Below, one piece after another: positions 6,220 through 13,579 of a stretch of DNA of 13,626 nucleotides (its first letter is position 1; each line of letters starts with the position of its first letter). This stretch comes from an uncultured Helcococcus sp. GTDB lineage: Bacteria > Bacillota > Clostridia > Tissierellales > Peptoniphilaceae. A program made the translations under genes and the position numbers. The notes under the pieces are model-generated. The model worked only from the letters and a program-made list of their open reading frames with translations. It made no database searches and was not told the DNA's origin. The stretch is taken from positions 1-13,626 of the forward strand of contig CAMXYZ010000020.1 of assembly GCA_947253305.1 (NCBI GenBank), given 5' to 3'.

Positions 6220-7137
6220 TTAATAAATCGGTAGCATTTCGCCATTAATTACATCATCTTGTATTTTTATTATACTGTCATTGTCAACAAAATTCTTAAA
6301 TAGTTCAAATATAATTTTATTATCATTTTTAGCGATTACAACAGCTTCTGTGTCATTTTCATTGAAAAATTGTATATCAATTTCTTTTATAGTCACATTA
6401 TCGACAGCCGCTTTTATATTATCTGCGTTTATTACGGCTCCATCTATCTCACCTGATATTACTTTTGATAAAAGTTGCATATATGGCAAGTTAATAAACT
6501 GCACCTTTTTATTTCTGCACTCATGTTTTGTTAGTATAACCATATCTCTTGATGAATTATCTACACCAAATTTCATCCCATCTTCTATTTCATTATATCT
6601 CTTATTTAAAATTATTATGTGTTTTTTTACATATGTTCCTGGACCAAAGCTAGTTACAGACTTCAATTCTTTATTTTTTTCTAAATAATAATCTCCTGAA
6701 AGCTTTGACATAATTACAAAGTCATAATTCCCCTTTAATAACATTTCAATTCTAGATTCAGCCCCTCTCATAAAAGCCATCTGTAAATCAATATCTTTTT
6801 TTTGAGATTCTATAAATATTGCTGTAGCTAAACCTTCATATATGCTAGAATACGGTAACGGCATGACTCCTATAAATTTATTATCCCCATAAATTTCGAA
6901 CATTTTTTTCTTATCAATACAAGATATAAATGTACCTAATCTTCCTCGTGGATTAACTTCTATTGCTCCAACATCTTTTAAATAAGAAAATGAATTCTGA
7001 ACTGTACCTCTGGATACACCAAAATCTTGATAGTAATCGCTAATAGACTTTATTTTGTCTCCCACGTTTTTTTCTATCAAATCGTTAATAAGCTTTTTAA
7101 TTGTTAATCCTTCTTTAGTATAAAATTTAGAATTCAT
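6220..7137 (-). CDS. yhfZ: YhfZ-like GntR-type transcriptional regulator
   Basis: A 305-residue protein, close to the length of E. coli YhfZ (about 300). Residues 10-75 form a winged helix-turn-helix: ISDYYQDFGVSRGTVQNSFS (32-51) holds the recognition helix, and NPRGRLGTFI (62-71) is the wing. Residues 85-305 look like an effector-binding domain of periplasmic-binding-protein type, starting IGVMPLPYSSIYEGLATAIF (89-108) and containing GVDNSSRD and VISGEIDGAVI. The start is ATG with GAGGAG at 6-nt spacing. It is the last gene of the yhf-like operon, 41 nt after yhfW, with a 17-bp dyad in that gap and a terminator behind it. By position it should sense the operon's substrate and control the operon; the ligand is unknown. 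In E. coli the equivalent gene is first in the operon rather than last. Confidence 0.82.
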   Translation of the reverse strand: MNSKFYTKEGLTIKKLINDLIEKNVGDKIKSISDYYQDFGVSRGTVQNSFSYLKDVGAIEVNPRGRLGTFISCIDKKKMFEIYGDNKFIGVMPLPYSSIYEGLATAIFIESQKKDIDLQMAFMRGAESRIEMLLKGNYDFVIMSKLSGDYYLEKNKELKSVTSFGPGTYVKKHIIILNKRYNEIEDGMKFGVDNSSRDMVILTKHECRNKKVQFINLPYMQLLSKVISGEIDGAVINADNIKAAVDNVTIKEIDIQFFNENDTEAVVIAKNDNKIIFELFKNFVDNDSIIKIQDDVINGEMLPIY

Positions 7138-7151
7138 AATTTTCTCCTCGT

Positions 7152-7168
7152 TATGTTATTTTAACATA
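7152..7168. promoter_or_regulatory. 17-bp inverted repeat in the yhfW-yhfZ gap, possible YhfZ operator
   Basis: TATGTTA-TTT-TAACATA, with 7-bp perfect arms, sits just upstream of the yhfZ ribosome site. It is a plausible dimer binding site for autoregulation. No second copy was noticed in the window; the operon promoter lies beyond the right edge. Confidence 0.4.
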
Positions 7169-7178
7169 GATTAAAAAA

Positions 7179-8390
7179 TTAATTAATTTCTTTTAAAAAT
7201 GATTTCCCATGTTTAAGTTTCAATCCATAAAAGTCAGCTACTGTTGCTCCTACATCAGCTAAAGTATCCCTTATTGGTATTTCGATTAATTTATCATTAT
7301 ACTTTCTGTACACGAGAATTGGAACATTCTCTCTAGTATGTCTACTATGTCCAATAAATGGATCATTTCCATGATCCGCCATAACAATCATAATATCATT
7401 TTCTGAAAGCAATTCCATCAACTCACCGATTTTTTTATCTGATATTTCTAATATTTCTAAATATCTCTTATAATCTTCTGCATGTCCCGCTAAATCAGTT
7501 TCTTGAATATTTACAAAATAAAAATCTGATTTATTATGTTTAAAATCATCTAATAGCATCTCAAATATATAATTAGTATCAACACCTGTTTTTGATTCTC
7601 CTTTAGGATTCACAACTATATCGGCAACTTTGCCATACATATTTGTTTTTATATTATTTTCTGATAATATGGTTGGTAATTGAACACTTGTATCTACTCC
7701 ATATCCAATATGTACAACGTGATAGTTATGATTATAAACTCCACTTTCAGGAGCATCTACTCCTATATATTCTCCTTTTAATTTAATGCTATTAGTAATA
7801 TTTTCAATAGTAACTTCAGAGCCTCCAAATGCTATTATTCTAGGTACTTGATAATGTCTTCTAGTTATCATACCAACAGATTTAATTTTGTCCCAACCTG
7901 AATAATCTAATGCACCAGTAACATTTATAGCTTGACCAGGATCTGTTTCTATATTATCTCCTATGCATATTTGGTTATCTATCTTAAGTACACACTTATT
8001 ATTCCTACAAATTCTTTCAACTTTATATCCTTCTGAAATTAAATCTTTTTCTAAATCATCAATATTTGAATTAAATTTTTGGAATATGGGTTTCTTAGGA
8101 TCTGTTCCTGAAATTTCTTGATGACCAAAAAATGAATCTGCTCCATAATGTTTTAATTTAGACTTTCCAAAAATAGCTTTATTTTGCATTTTTAATCCAT
8201 TCAAGTTTTTACCTAAAATATTCATTAATCCTAATTTTTCTAAATTCTTAAGTTTAGAAGGCTCTTGAAGTTTTTCTAATAAATGAAGTGCTGTATTTGA
8301 TCCAACATCCTCTGGTCTTACCTCCGATGTATCATCCATTTCTCCAACACCAAAACTATCTAAAACTATAACTACAAATTTTTTATTCAT
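7179..8390 (-). CDS. yhfW: YhfW-like phosphopentomutase-family (alkaline phosphatase superfamily) protein
   Basis: A 403-residue metalloenzyme-superfamily protein, similar in length to YhfW and DeoB. The two-metal site looks intact: VIVLDSFGVGE (Asp11), QETDLAGH (Asp299, His303), MADHGND (Asp339, His340) and SRHTREN (His351), in the order used by phosphopentomutases. A cap domain lies between. In DeoB the phosphorylated Thr lies in DTMTGHWE; the matching stretch here is DSFFGHQE (85-92), where Phe88 replaces that Thr and Ser86 is two residues away. So it may not catalyse the phosphopentose mutase reaction and could be a phosphatase, a different transferase, or a Ser-using enzyme. Start ATG with GGGGGAG at 6-nt spacing; it overlaps yhfX by 8 nt. 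It lies inside the yhf operon and not beside nucleoside-catabolism genes, which argues against it being the housekeeping deoB. Confidence 0.85.
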   Translation of the reverse strand: MNKKFVVIVLDSFGVGEMDDTSEVRPEDVGSNTALHLLEKLQEPSKLKNLEKLGLMNILGKNLNGLKMQNKAIFGKSKLKHYGADSFFGHQEISGTDPKKPIFQKFNSNIDDLEKDLISEGYKVERICRNNKCVLKIDNQICIGDNIETDPGQAINVTGALDYSGWDKIKSVGMITRRHYQVPRIIAFGGSEVTIENITNSIKLKGEYIGVDAPESGVYNHNYHVVHIGYGVDTSVQLPTILSENNIKTNMYGKVADIVVNPKGESKTGVDTNYIFEMLLDDFKHNKSDFYFVNIQETDLAGHAEDYKRYLEILEISDKKIGELMELLSENDIMIVMADHGNDPFIGHSRHTRENVPILVYRKYNDKLIEIPIRDTLADVGATVADFYGLKLKHGKSFLKEIN

Positions 8391-9537
8391 TTGTGACTCC
8401 CCCTAATGAATTATATCGTCCTACAATTTTTATATTTCCTGTATTAACTCCCTCAATTAATACAACATTACTTCTTGTAACAAAAATTTGGAATCTAAAT
8501 GCCATTATTGCTGGACTTGATATCTTTTCTTCTCCATCCAGTTCAAAATAATAATCTATACTGTCATCTTCTATTTTATTTATATTTGAAATATGAGGAT
8601 TATCATCTACGACAAGGCAATTCTTTACGTGAGATCTTCTATAATGCCCACCTCCATAGCAATATGATTTTCCTCTAAAGTTATGAGATATTTCGGTTAT
8701 ATATATTACTGAAGGAATTTCAACAAGATCATTATTCGCATGAGCGGGAGTACTCCCAGTAAATCCATGTCCCGGCTCACCAACATTACCAATATCATTC
8801 TTCATTTGTTCTAATGTTAATATACTAGTAGTAGAAGGTGTGTTAATATGTGTAACTTTAATTCCTTGTTGTTTCATAATTACACAAGCCTTTTCTACTG
8901 TATAGTAATTATTAGTTTTCTCTATTTTATTAGTTTCTTCAGAATATTTATAACAAGGAAATGCAGTTACTCCGATAATATTTATATTTGATAATTCTGA
9001 GCTTTTACTTATAAAATCTTTTAAATCATCTAATTCAATACCTGAAAGTTGTCCACTGTAAAATATATCATCTTTTCCTGAAACTTTTATTATTACATCC
9101 TGTACCATGTTTAATTCTATTGCTGATTCATTTATTTCTTTCAGTTTTTCAAAAGAATAAACGGTAAACACTTCAGTTCCATATTTCATTATCTTTTTTA
9201 TTAAATGTTTAGGTGTTTGAACTAAATGACCAACATTCCCAAGAGGTATGTTATTGTCCATCATAATTTGAGCTTCTTTAAAATCAACAACAACAGCACC
9301 CTTATATCCTATTTCAACAAGTTTTTTTGCTAAATATGGATTTCTTCCTAGTTGCTTAAGCATAAAATATAATTTTATATTGTCTTCATTTGCCTTTTCT
9401 AATATTAATTTTGCATTGTTTAAAAAATTATCTACATCTACCAAATATGTATCAGGTAATAGCAAATTTTTTTTATATAAATCTGTACCAGCTTCTATTA
9501 ATTTATTGTTTTTCTCAATTGTTTTCTCTAGAAACAT
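8383..9537 (-). CDS. yhfX: YhfX-like fold-type III PLP enzyme (alanine racemase-like)
   Basis: A protein of about 384 residues in the alanine racemase/ornithine decarboxylase-like PLP superfamily. The N-terminal barrel carries the probable Schiff-base Lys in LYFMLKQLGRNP (Lys61 from this start), followed by barrel strands such as GAVVVDF, GNVGHLV and NIIGVTAFP. A phosphate-binding segment VGEPGHGFTGSTPAH and a C-terminal beta domain with YGGGHYRRSH follow. I chose ATG at 9535-9537 because AGGTG is 5 nt before it; GTG directly upstream (9538-9540) is only 2 nt from AGGTG but could use the earlier AGG. It overlaps the end of yhfS by 23 nt and yhfW by 8 nt, so translation is coupled. The family is annotated as a predicted amino-acid racemase or decarboxylase; the substrate is unknown. 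Confidence 0.87.
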   Translation of the reverse strand: MFLEKTIEKNNKLIEAGTDLYKKNLLLPDTYLVDVDNFLNNAKLILEKANEDNIKLYFMLKQLGRNPYLAKKLVEIGYKGAVVVDFKEAQIMMDNNIPLGNVGHLVQTPKHLIKKIMKYGTEVFTVYSFEKLKEINESAIELNMVQDVIIKVSGKDDIFYSGQLSGIELDDLKDFISKSSELSNINIIGVTAFPCYKYSEETNKIEKTNNYYTVEKACVIMKQQGIKVTHINTPSTTSILTLEQMKNDIGNVGEPGHGFTGSTPAHANNDLVEIPSVIYITEISHNFRGKSYCYGGGHYRRSHVKNCLVVDDNPHISNINKIEDDSIDYYFELDGEEKISSPAIMAFRFQIFVTRSNVVLIEGVNTGNIKIVGRYNSLGGVTNE

Positions 9538-10624
9538 CACTACACCTACCTATCGATTCTTCCAATATTCTTAAAACAGTTTCATGACCACTTCTCATTG
9601 GATTAATCCTTATCCAGTAATCATCGGAATCTAAATTTTTTTCTCTCATTGAACCAGATATTCTGTAGAACATTGGCGCTATTTCATACTTACTTTCTGA
9701 TCCTACTGGATGTGATGCAGCTCCTAATAACTTTGCATTTTCTAAAACTTCTTTAGCGATAGGTTTAGTAAATTTTATAAGTATTACTTTTGATTGTGAG
9801 TTAGCTACGTGTGCCTCTTCAACAAAATTTATATTATTTTCTCTTATATATTTTACTATTTTTTCTGTCTCTTCAGCTTGTATCGCAAAAGATACTGGAG
9901 TATACACTAGTGATCTTAATGCATCCATAGCTATAAAACCTTGTACCTGACTTCCTCCAGAATAGTGAAATTTTCTTATCTTATCTATATATTTTTTCTT
10001 TCCTACAACACATCCAATTGACTCAGGTCCTAATAATTTAAACATTGAAAAGCATGATAAGTCAGCTCCCATTTGAACTCCAATTCTATCTACTTTCATA
10101 ACAGCATAATTATCATCTGTAATTATTGGAGTATCTGAAATTGATTTCGCAATTTTAATTAATTTATCTAGTTCATAACTGTCTTCTATAACCTGTCTAG
10201 TATATTGAATCAAAATTGTATCTATATCATTCTCTTCTGCAGATTTTTTAAATTCTTCATAATCATTAAAATTAGAAATTATTTTCTCATATCCTAGTTG
10301 ATTAAGGGTTGTCTCAGTAGTACTGTAAACTGGAGAAGCATGAATTAAAATTTTTCTCTTATCTAATGTTGAAGCTATAGCTTCTCTTATTGCACCAGTT
10401 CCGGATCCAATCACTAATACACAGTCTTCTGCTTCAAAAAAATTCGCAATAACTTTTTCTACTTTTCTTGTTTTATTTGGTTGATTGAGTGGTTGTACAA
10501 CACCTAAATCACCAAGGTCTAATATCTCTTCTCCATTAAATTCTTTTGTTATTAAGTCTATTAATTTAAATTGAAATTTTTTGGCTTGTTCCAGAGTAAT
10601 ACTTTTTAATGGATAATTCTTCAA
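9515..10624 (-). CDS. yhfS: YhfS-like PLP-dependent enzyme (aminotransferase class V/SelA-like fold)
   Basis: A 369-residue fold-type I PLP enzyme, the length of E. coli YhfS (361). The phosphate-binding turn is VIGSGTGAIRE (71-81), the Asp pairing with the PLP ring is in IITDDNYAV (170/171), and the Schiff-base Lys is in CFSMFKLLGPESIG (Lys196). RINPMR (339-344) near the C-terminus can hold the substrate carboxylate. The start is TTG at 10622-10624, supported by AAGGGGG 7 nt upstream and by the absence of a nearby ATG; it begins 1 nt after the php stop. The reaction is not known: transamination, lyase and beta-elimination chemistry are all open. Together with YhfX it gives the operon two PLP enzymes of different folds, which points to an amino-containing substrate. 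Confidence 0.87.
   Translation of the reverse strand: MKNYPLKSITLEQAKKFQFKLIDLITKEFNGEEILDLGDLGVVQPLNQPNKTRKVEKVIANFFEAEDCVLVIGSGTGAIREAIASTLDKRKILIHASPVYSTTETTLNQLGYEKIISNFNDYEEFKKSAEENDIDTILIQYTRQVIEDSYELDKLIKIAKSISDTPIITDDNYAVMKVDRIGVQMGADLSCFSMFKLLGPESIGCVVGKKKYIDKIRKFHYSGGSQVQGFIAMDALRSLVYTPVSFAIQAEETEKIVKYIRENNINFVEEAHVANSQSKVILIKFTKPIAKEVLENAKLLGAASHPVGSESKYEIAPMFYRISGSMREKNLDSDDYWIRINPMRSGHETVLRILEESIGRCSDVSRENN
9543..9551 (-). promoter_or_regulatory. Ribosome site of yhfX, inside yhfS
   Basis: Minus strand AGGTAGGTG, a doubled AGG core, lies within the last codons of yhfS. Its AGGTG is 5 nt from ATG (9537) and 2 nt from GTG (9540), favouring the ATG. Confidence 0.55.
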
Positions 10625-10625
10625 A

Positions 10626-11501
10626 TTAATTCCCCCTTAGTAATCTTTCAGGATTGTGAATCAACATTTTGTTTATTGATTCTTCTGTTAATCCTCTTTC
10701 TCTTGCCATTGGTAGAAAAGTATCAAGTATATATGAATACCCCAGCCCTCCATTAACTTTAAGATGAGATTTTCTTGTTATATCCATTGATAATATTACA
10801 TTATCAATAAATCCTTTCTCTTGAATCTTTAATAGAACATTAATTTTATCTTCATCATTTCTATAATTATTTTTACCTATTGTATCAAATCCTACTGTCG
10901 CACCAGATTTTACAATTTCAAAAACTTCTTCATCATTAGTATTTAAATCTTGATGACCTATAATTACTTTAGACAAATCAATTTCATGTTTTTTGAAATA
11001 ATTTAGCTGCTCTATAGCTAATTTACCTATAGAGGTATGTGTGCTAATTATTGCCCCAGTTTTCCTATGCGCTATTAAAGAGGCGTCAAAAACTTTTTTT
11101 TCTGCTTCAGTCCATTCATCAAAACTTGTACCAATTTCCCCAATAACATGAGCTTTGATATTTGTTCCGTCAATTCCTTTTTCTATTTCATCAATCATTA
11201 ATTGAGCCAATTCTTCAGTTGATAAATTATAAACTTCATCAGGCAAGAACGGTTCCTTATAAAACCCTGTAGCTGCTATAATATTTATACCGCTTCTCTG
11301 ACTAACTTCTTCAATATATCTAATATATCTACCCATTCCTCTATTCGTAAGATCGAGTATGTTTCTTACTCCTTTATCGTACAATTCCTTAAACTCTTTA
11401 ATAGTTTCTTCTTTTGTATCTAGAATTGTATCAGGGTCATTTTTTATTCTGGATAAATCTATTGTTATATGTTCATGCATTAAAGTATATCCCTTATCCA
11501 T
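10626..11501 (-). CDS. php: Phosphotriesterase homology protein (Php/YhfV), binuclear metal hydrolase
   Basis: A 291-residue amidohydrolase-superfamily TIM barrel, essentially the length of E. coli Php (292). All metal ligands are visible: MHEH (His9, His11), VIGEIGTS (Glu122, the Glu bridging the metals as in E. coli Php rather than a carboxylated Lys), STHTS (His155), IGHQD (His183) and SMDITR (Asp240). The spacing matches E. coli Php with an offset of three residues. Relatives hydrolyse lactones, amides or phosphoesters; the physiological substrate of Php is unknown. ATG with GGAG at 5-nt spacing; it overlaps the amidase-like gene upstream by 8 nt and ends 1 nt before yhfS. A complete metal site indicates an active hydrolase, probably performing the hydrolytic step of the operon's pathway. 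Confidence 0.93.
   Translation of the reverse strand: MDKGYTLMHEHITIDLSRIKNDPDTILDTKEETIKEFKELYDKGVRNILDLTNRGMGRYIRYIEEVSQRSGINIIAATGFYKEPFLPDEVYNLSTEELAQLMIDEIEKGIDGTNIKAHVIGEIGTSFDEWTEAEKKVFDASLIAHRKTGAIISTHTSIGKLAIEQLNYFKKHEIDLSKVIIGHQDLNTNDEEVFEIVKSGATVGFDTIGKNNYRNDEDKINVLLKIQEKGFIDNVILSMDITRKSHLKVNGGLGYSYILDTFLPMARERGLTEESINKMLIHNPERLLRGN
10632..10638 (-). promoter_or_regulatory. Ribosome site that fixes the TTG start of yhfS
   Basis: AAGGGGG on the minus strand, 7 nt before TTG at 10624, located in the last codons of php. Confidence 0.65.
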
Positions 11502-12462
11502 CTCTTCTCCTTATATTAAAATATTTATTCTCTAATTCTGATCTATTAACTTTTATTTTTCTAGCAATTTTCAACATACTACTATAGGTACTTATATCAG
11601 ATTTTCCAACAATTAAAATCCCTAAAGACAAATCTTCAGTAGGAACTATAATCGCACTTAAATTCATTATATTAACTACTTTTAAATAATATTTGTGACC
11701 TTTTTCTTGAATATCTTTTGCATAATTATTGTAATGGCCAATTATAGAATCCCCATAACCGAACAAATCTACAGGTCCTTCAAAAGTAATCAAAATATTA
11801 CTATTAAAATCAAATTTTAATAATTCATTAATCATACCTTGTCTGTTTAAGCCTTCGTATTTTAAATCGACAACTTCGTAATCAGAAATTTGCTCTTGTA
11901 TTCGATTAAAAGCATTTTCATGAAACTCCACAACAGGTCTACTTACCAAAACTTTCTTATTATAATTTTCAATTCCTAAACCTACAGTATCTTCTATTAT
12001 TTTATACAAACTATCTAAATCTCGTGTGATATATCCTATAGAAGGAGTAAAGTATAGTCCATCAGTAGATTCTTTTTTATTTAATTTCATTTCTTCTTCA
12101 CATATTAATGGACTTATAAATCCAAATAAATTTAAAGAACACGCAGGTGCCAATACAGACCCTCCACCATCTGTACCAACTCCAATATCATTTATTTTCA
12201 AAAATACATTTATTGCTGTACCACTTGATGAACCTGTCATGTGTCTTCCAGTTATTGGATTTTTAAGATTTATATCTATAGCTCTCCCTTTATACGCCAT
12301 ATTATCTATAGTGTGAATTTTGTATTTATTATTATCCAATATTTCAAAGTATGATAAAGGAATTACATTGGAATTTTTAACTCCAATGTAATTCAATTCT
12401 TCATCAAATTTTTCTAATTTACAAAATACTTTATGAATTGATTTTTCATTCTCGTAATTCAT
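11494..12462 (-). CDS. Short amidase-signature family protein inserted in the yhf operon, catalytic Lys apparently absent
   Basis: A 322-residue protein with the amidase-signature core: TGSSSGTA (76-83, cis-Ser segment) and GVGTDGGGSVLAPA (94-107, nucleophile Ser102), then SIGYITRDLDSLYKI (141-155). The normal family length is about 450-500, so N-terminal and internal segments are missing. Where amidases have VKDN carrying the catalytic Lys, this protein reads HTIDN (50-54), with Ile in place of Lys. It may therefore be a binding protein, use another base, or act with altered chemistry. Start ATG lies 7 nt after the yhfT stop without a recognisable ribosome site, so translation probably depends on coupling. 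A perfect 13-bp hairpin lies in codons 23-35. The gene has no counterpart in the E. coli yhf operon as I know it. Family membership is fairly sure; function is open. Confidence 0.72.
   Translation of the reverse strand: MNYENEKSIHKVFCKLEKFDEELNYIGVKNSNVIPLSYFEILDNNKYKIHTIDNMAYKGRAIDINLKNPITGRHMTGSSSGTAINVFLKINDIGVGTDGGGSVLAPACSLNLFGFISPLICEEEMKLNKKESTDGLYFTPSIGYITRDLDSLYKIIEDTVGLGIENYNKKVLVSRPVVEFHENAFNRIQEQISDYEVVDLKYEGLNRQGMINELLKFDFNSNILITFEGPVDLFGYGDSIIGHYNNYAKDIQEKGHKYYLKVVNIMNLSAIIVPTEDLSLGILIVGKSDISTYSSMLKIARKIKVNRSELENKYFNIRRRDG
12360..12394 (-). repeat. Perfect 13-bp inverted repeat inside the amidase-like gene
   Basis: Arms GAATTACATTGGA (12360-12372) and TCCAATGTAATTC (12382-12394) are exact reverse complements, separated by 9 nt, in codons 23-35. 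The mRNA could form a stable hairpin about 70 nt after the start codon. No T run follows, so it is not a terminator. Confidence 0.7.
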
Positions 12463-12469
12463 TTTATTT

Positions 12470-13579
12470 TTATTCTACTGGCAATACATGTATACCTAAT
12501 GCTATTAAAATATTTAATAATATACCAAATATTATAGCTGCAACTGGTCCTACAGCAAGATCAACCAATGGTTTCTTAGATTGTTTATTTAATAAATATA
12601 CCCCCGCTACAAATAAAGCACCTACACCTGGAGCCATTGTATTTGCAGCGTTAACACTACCTACTAATAAAGCTATACTTAAAACTTTACTCATTGATGT
12701 TCTAATATGTTCCCCCATGTCTCTAATCCCAGGGAATTTATCTAAACCTCTTGCAAATACACCTATTAATTTAACTTCTATGAACATAACTAATGCACCT
12801 GCTACAAATGCTACTAGAGGATTCCCATGTAATAATATACCTACTCCCCATACGAAAGTAACACCTGCTGTACCATATACCCCTGTTACAATTGCTGTTG
12901 AGAATACTAATGGAATAAACCCAATCGCCCTTGCTAAAGATGCTATTGCAGCGTTAGTAAATTGTCCTTCTTTCATTAATGCTAATGATGCTGGGTCTCC
13001 AGCTATTAAGTTCATTGCTGCAGAAGCAGATAATAAACCTCCCATTATAGATAGCATCCACCAATTTTTTTGAATTCTTTCAACTTTATCTGAAAAGACA
13101 TTTAAAAGATCTTCATTAGAAGATTTTGTTCCTTTCTCACGCATTGCATATATAAGCATTATTACAACACCTATCAATAATCCGATACCTTCTGCATTTA
13201 ATGCTACAGTTGCTTCTCCAATTGAAAATGTTCCAAATCTTTTAACTAAGAAATATGCTAATGTTACAATTATTCCAGCTATTGCTCCCTTTTTAAATCC
13301 ATGTTGCATAGCTATAGCTACCGCTGGGAAAATTGCAAACATTGATACTACTGGAGAGCTTACCATACCTAAATCTCCTAAGAAATTATATGGTAATTTC
13401 TCAAATAAATTAACTATAGAATCAAGCCCAAATAATAAACCTACTCCATATAATGCACCAACAACACCAGCACCTATTAATCCTTTCAAATCATCCTTAA
13501 AGAATGTTCCTATGATATCAGTCGCCAGTAATATTGAGTGAACTAAAAATATAGATGCCCCAATAGATGCTGGAATACC
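12470..13579 (-). CDS. yhfT: YhfT-like inner-membrane transport protein (5' end lost at contig edge)
   Basis: About 370 residues of a very hydrophobic protein with ten or so membrane segments, Gly/Ala-rich helices such as IGAGVVGALYGVGLLFGLDS and FVAGALVMFIEV, and two cytoplasmic-looking loops (REKGTKSSNEDLLNVFSDKV; RGLDKFPGIRDMGEHIRTSM). It fits the YhfT family (about 430 residues in E. coli), so about 60 N-terminal residues are missing. An apparent start MYKRQ at 13594 is false: those codons lie in the sequencing adapter, and the first genuine codon is Gly at 13577-13579. By family and position it is the likely importer for the operon's substrate, probably partnered in other bacteria by small YhfU (DUF2620), which would lie off the right edge if present. 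The transport role is predicted, not proven. Confidence 0.85.
   Translation of the reverse strand, partial: GIPASIGASIFLVHSILLATDIIGTFFKDDLKGLIGAGVVGALYGVGLLFGLDSIVNLFEKLPYNFLGDLGMVSSPVVSMFAIFPAVAIAMQHGFKKGAIAGIIVTLAYFLVKRFGTFSIGEATVALNAEGIGLLIGVVIMLIYAMREKGTKSSNEDLLNVFSDKVERIQKNWWMLSIMGGLLSASAAMNLIAGDPASLALMKEGQFTNAAIASLARAIGFIPLVFSTAIVTGVYGTAGVTFVWGVGILLHGNPLVAFVAGALVMFIEVKLIGVFARGLDKFPGIRDMGEHIRTSMSKVLSIALLVGSVNAANTMAPGVGALFVAGVYLLNKQSKKPLVDLAVGPVAAIIFGILLNILIALGIHVLPVE

Noticed and set aside
7179..8390. Housekeeping deoB phosphopentomutase
   Set aside because: It lies within the yhf operon, has no nucleoside-catabolism neighbours, and has Phe in place of the phospho-Thr.
2151..10624. Alternative genetic code with TGA read as Trp
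   Set aside because: TGG is used for Trp throughout, and TGA ends normal genes here (yhfS at 9515, the nucleotidyltransferase at 2983, the small protein at 3633). The second interrupted gene has TAG, not TGA.
12438..13073. Plus-strand 211-codon open frame
   Set aside because: It is antisense to the well-supported yhfT and its low-complexity Ala/Pro/Thr/Asn translation is typical of a shadow frame; no ribosome site was seen. Other plus-strand frames (for example at 629, 888, 2927, 4791, 5765, 6281, 9380 and 12026) were rejected likewise.
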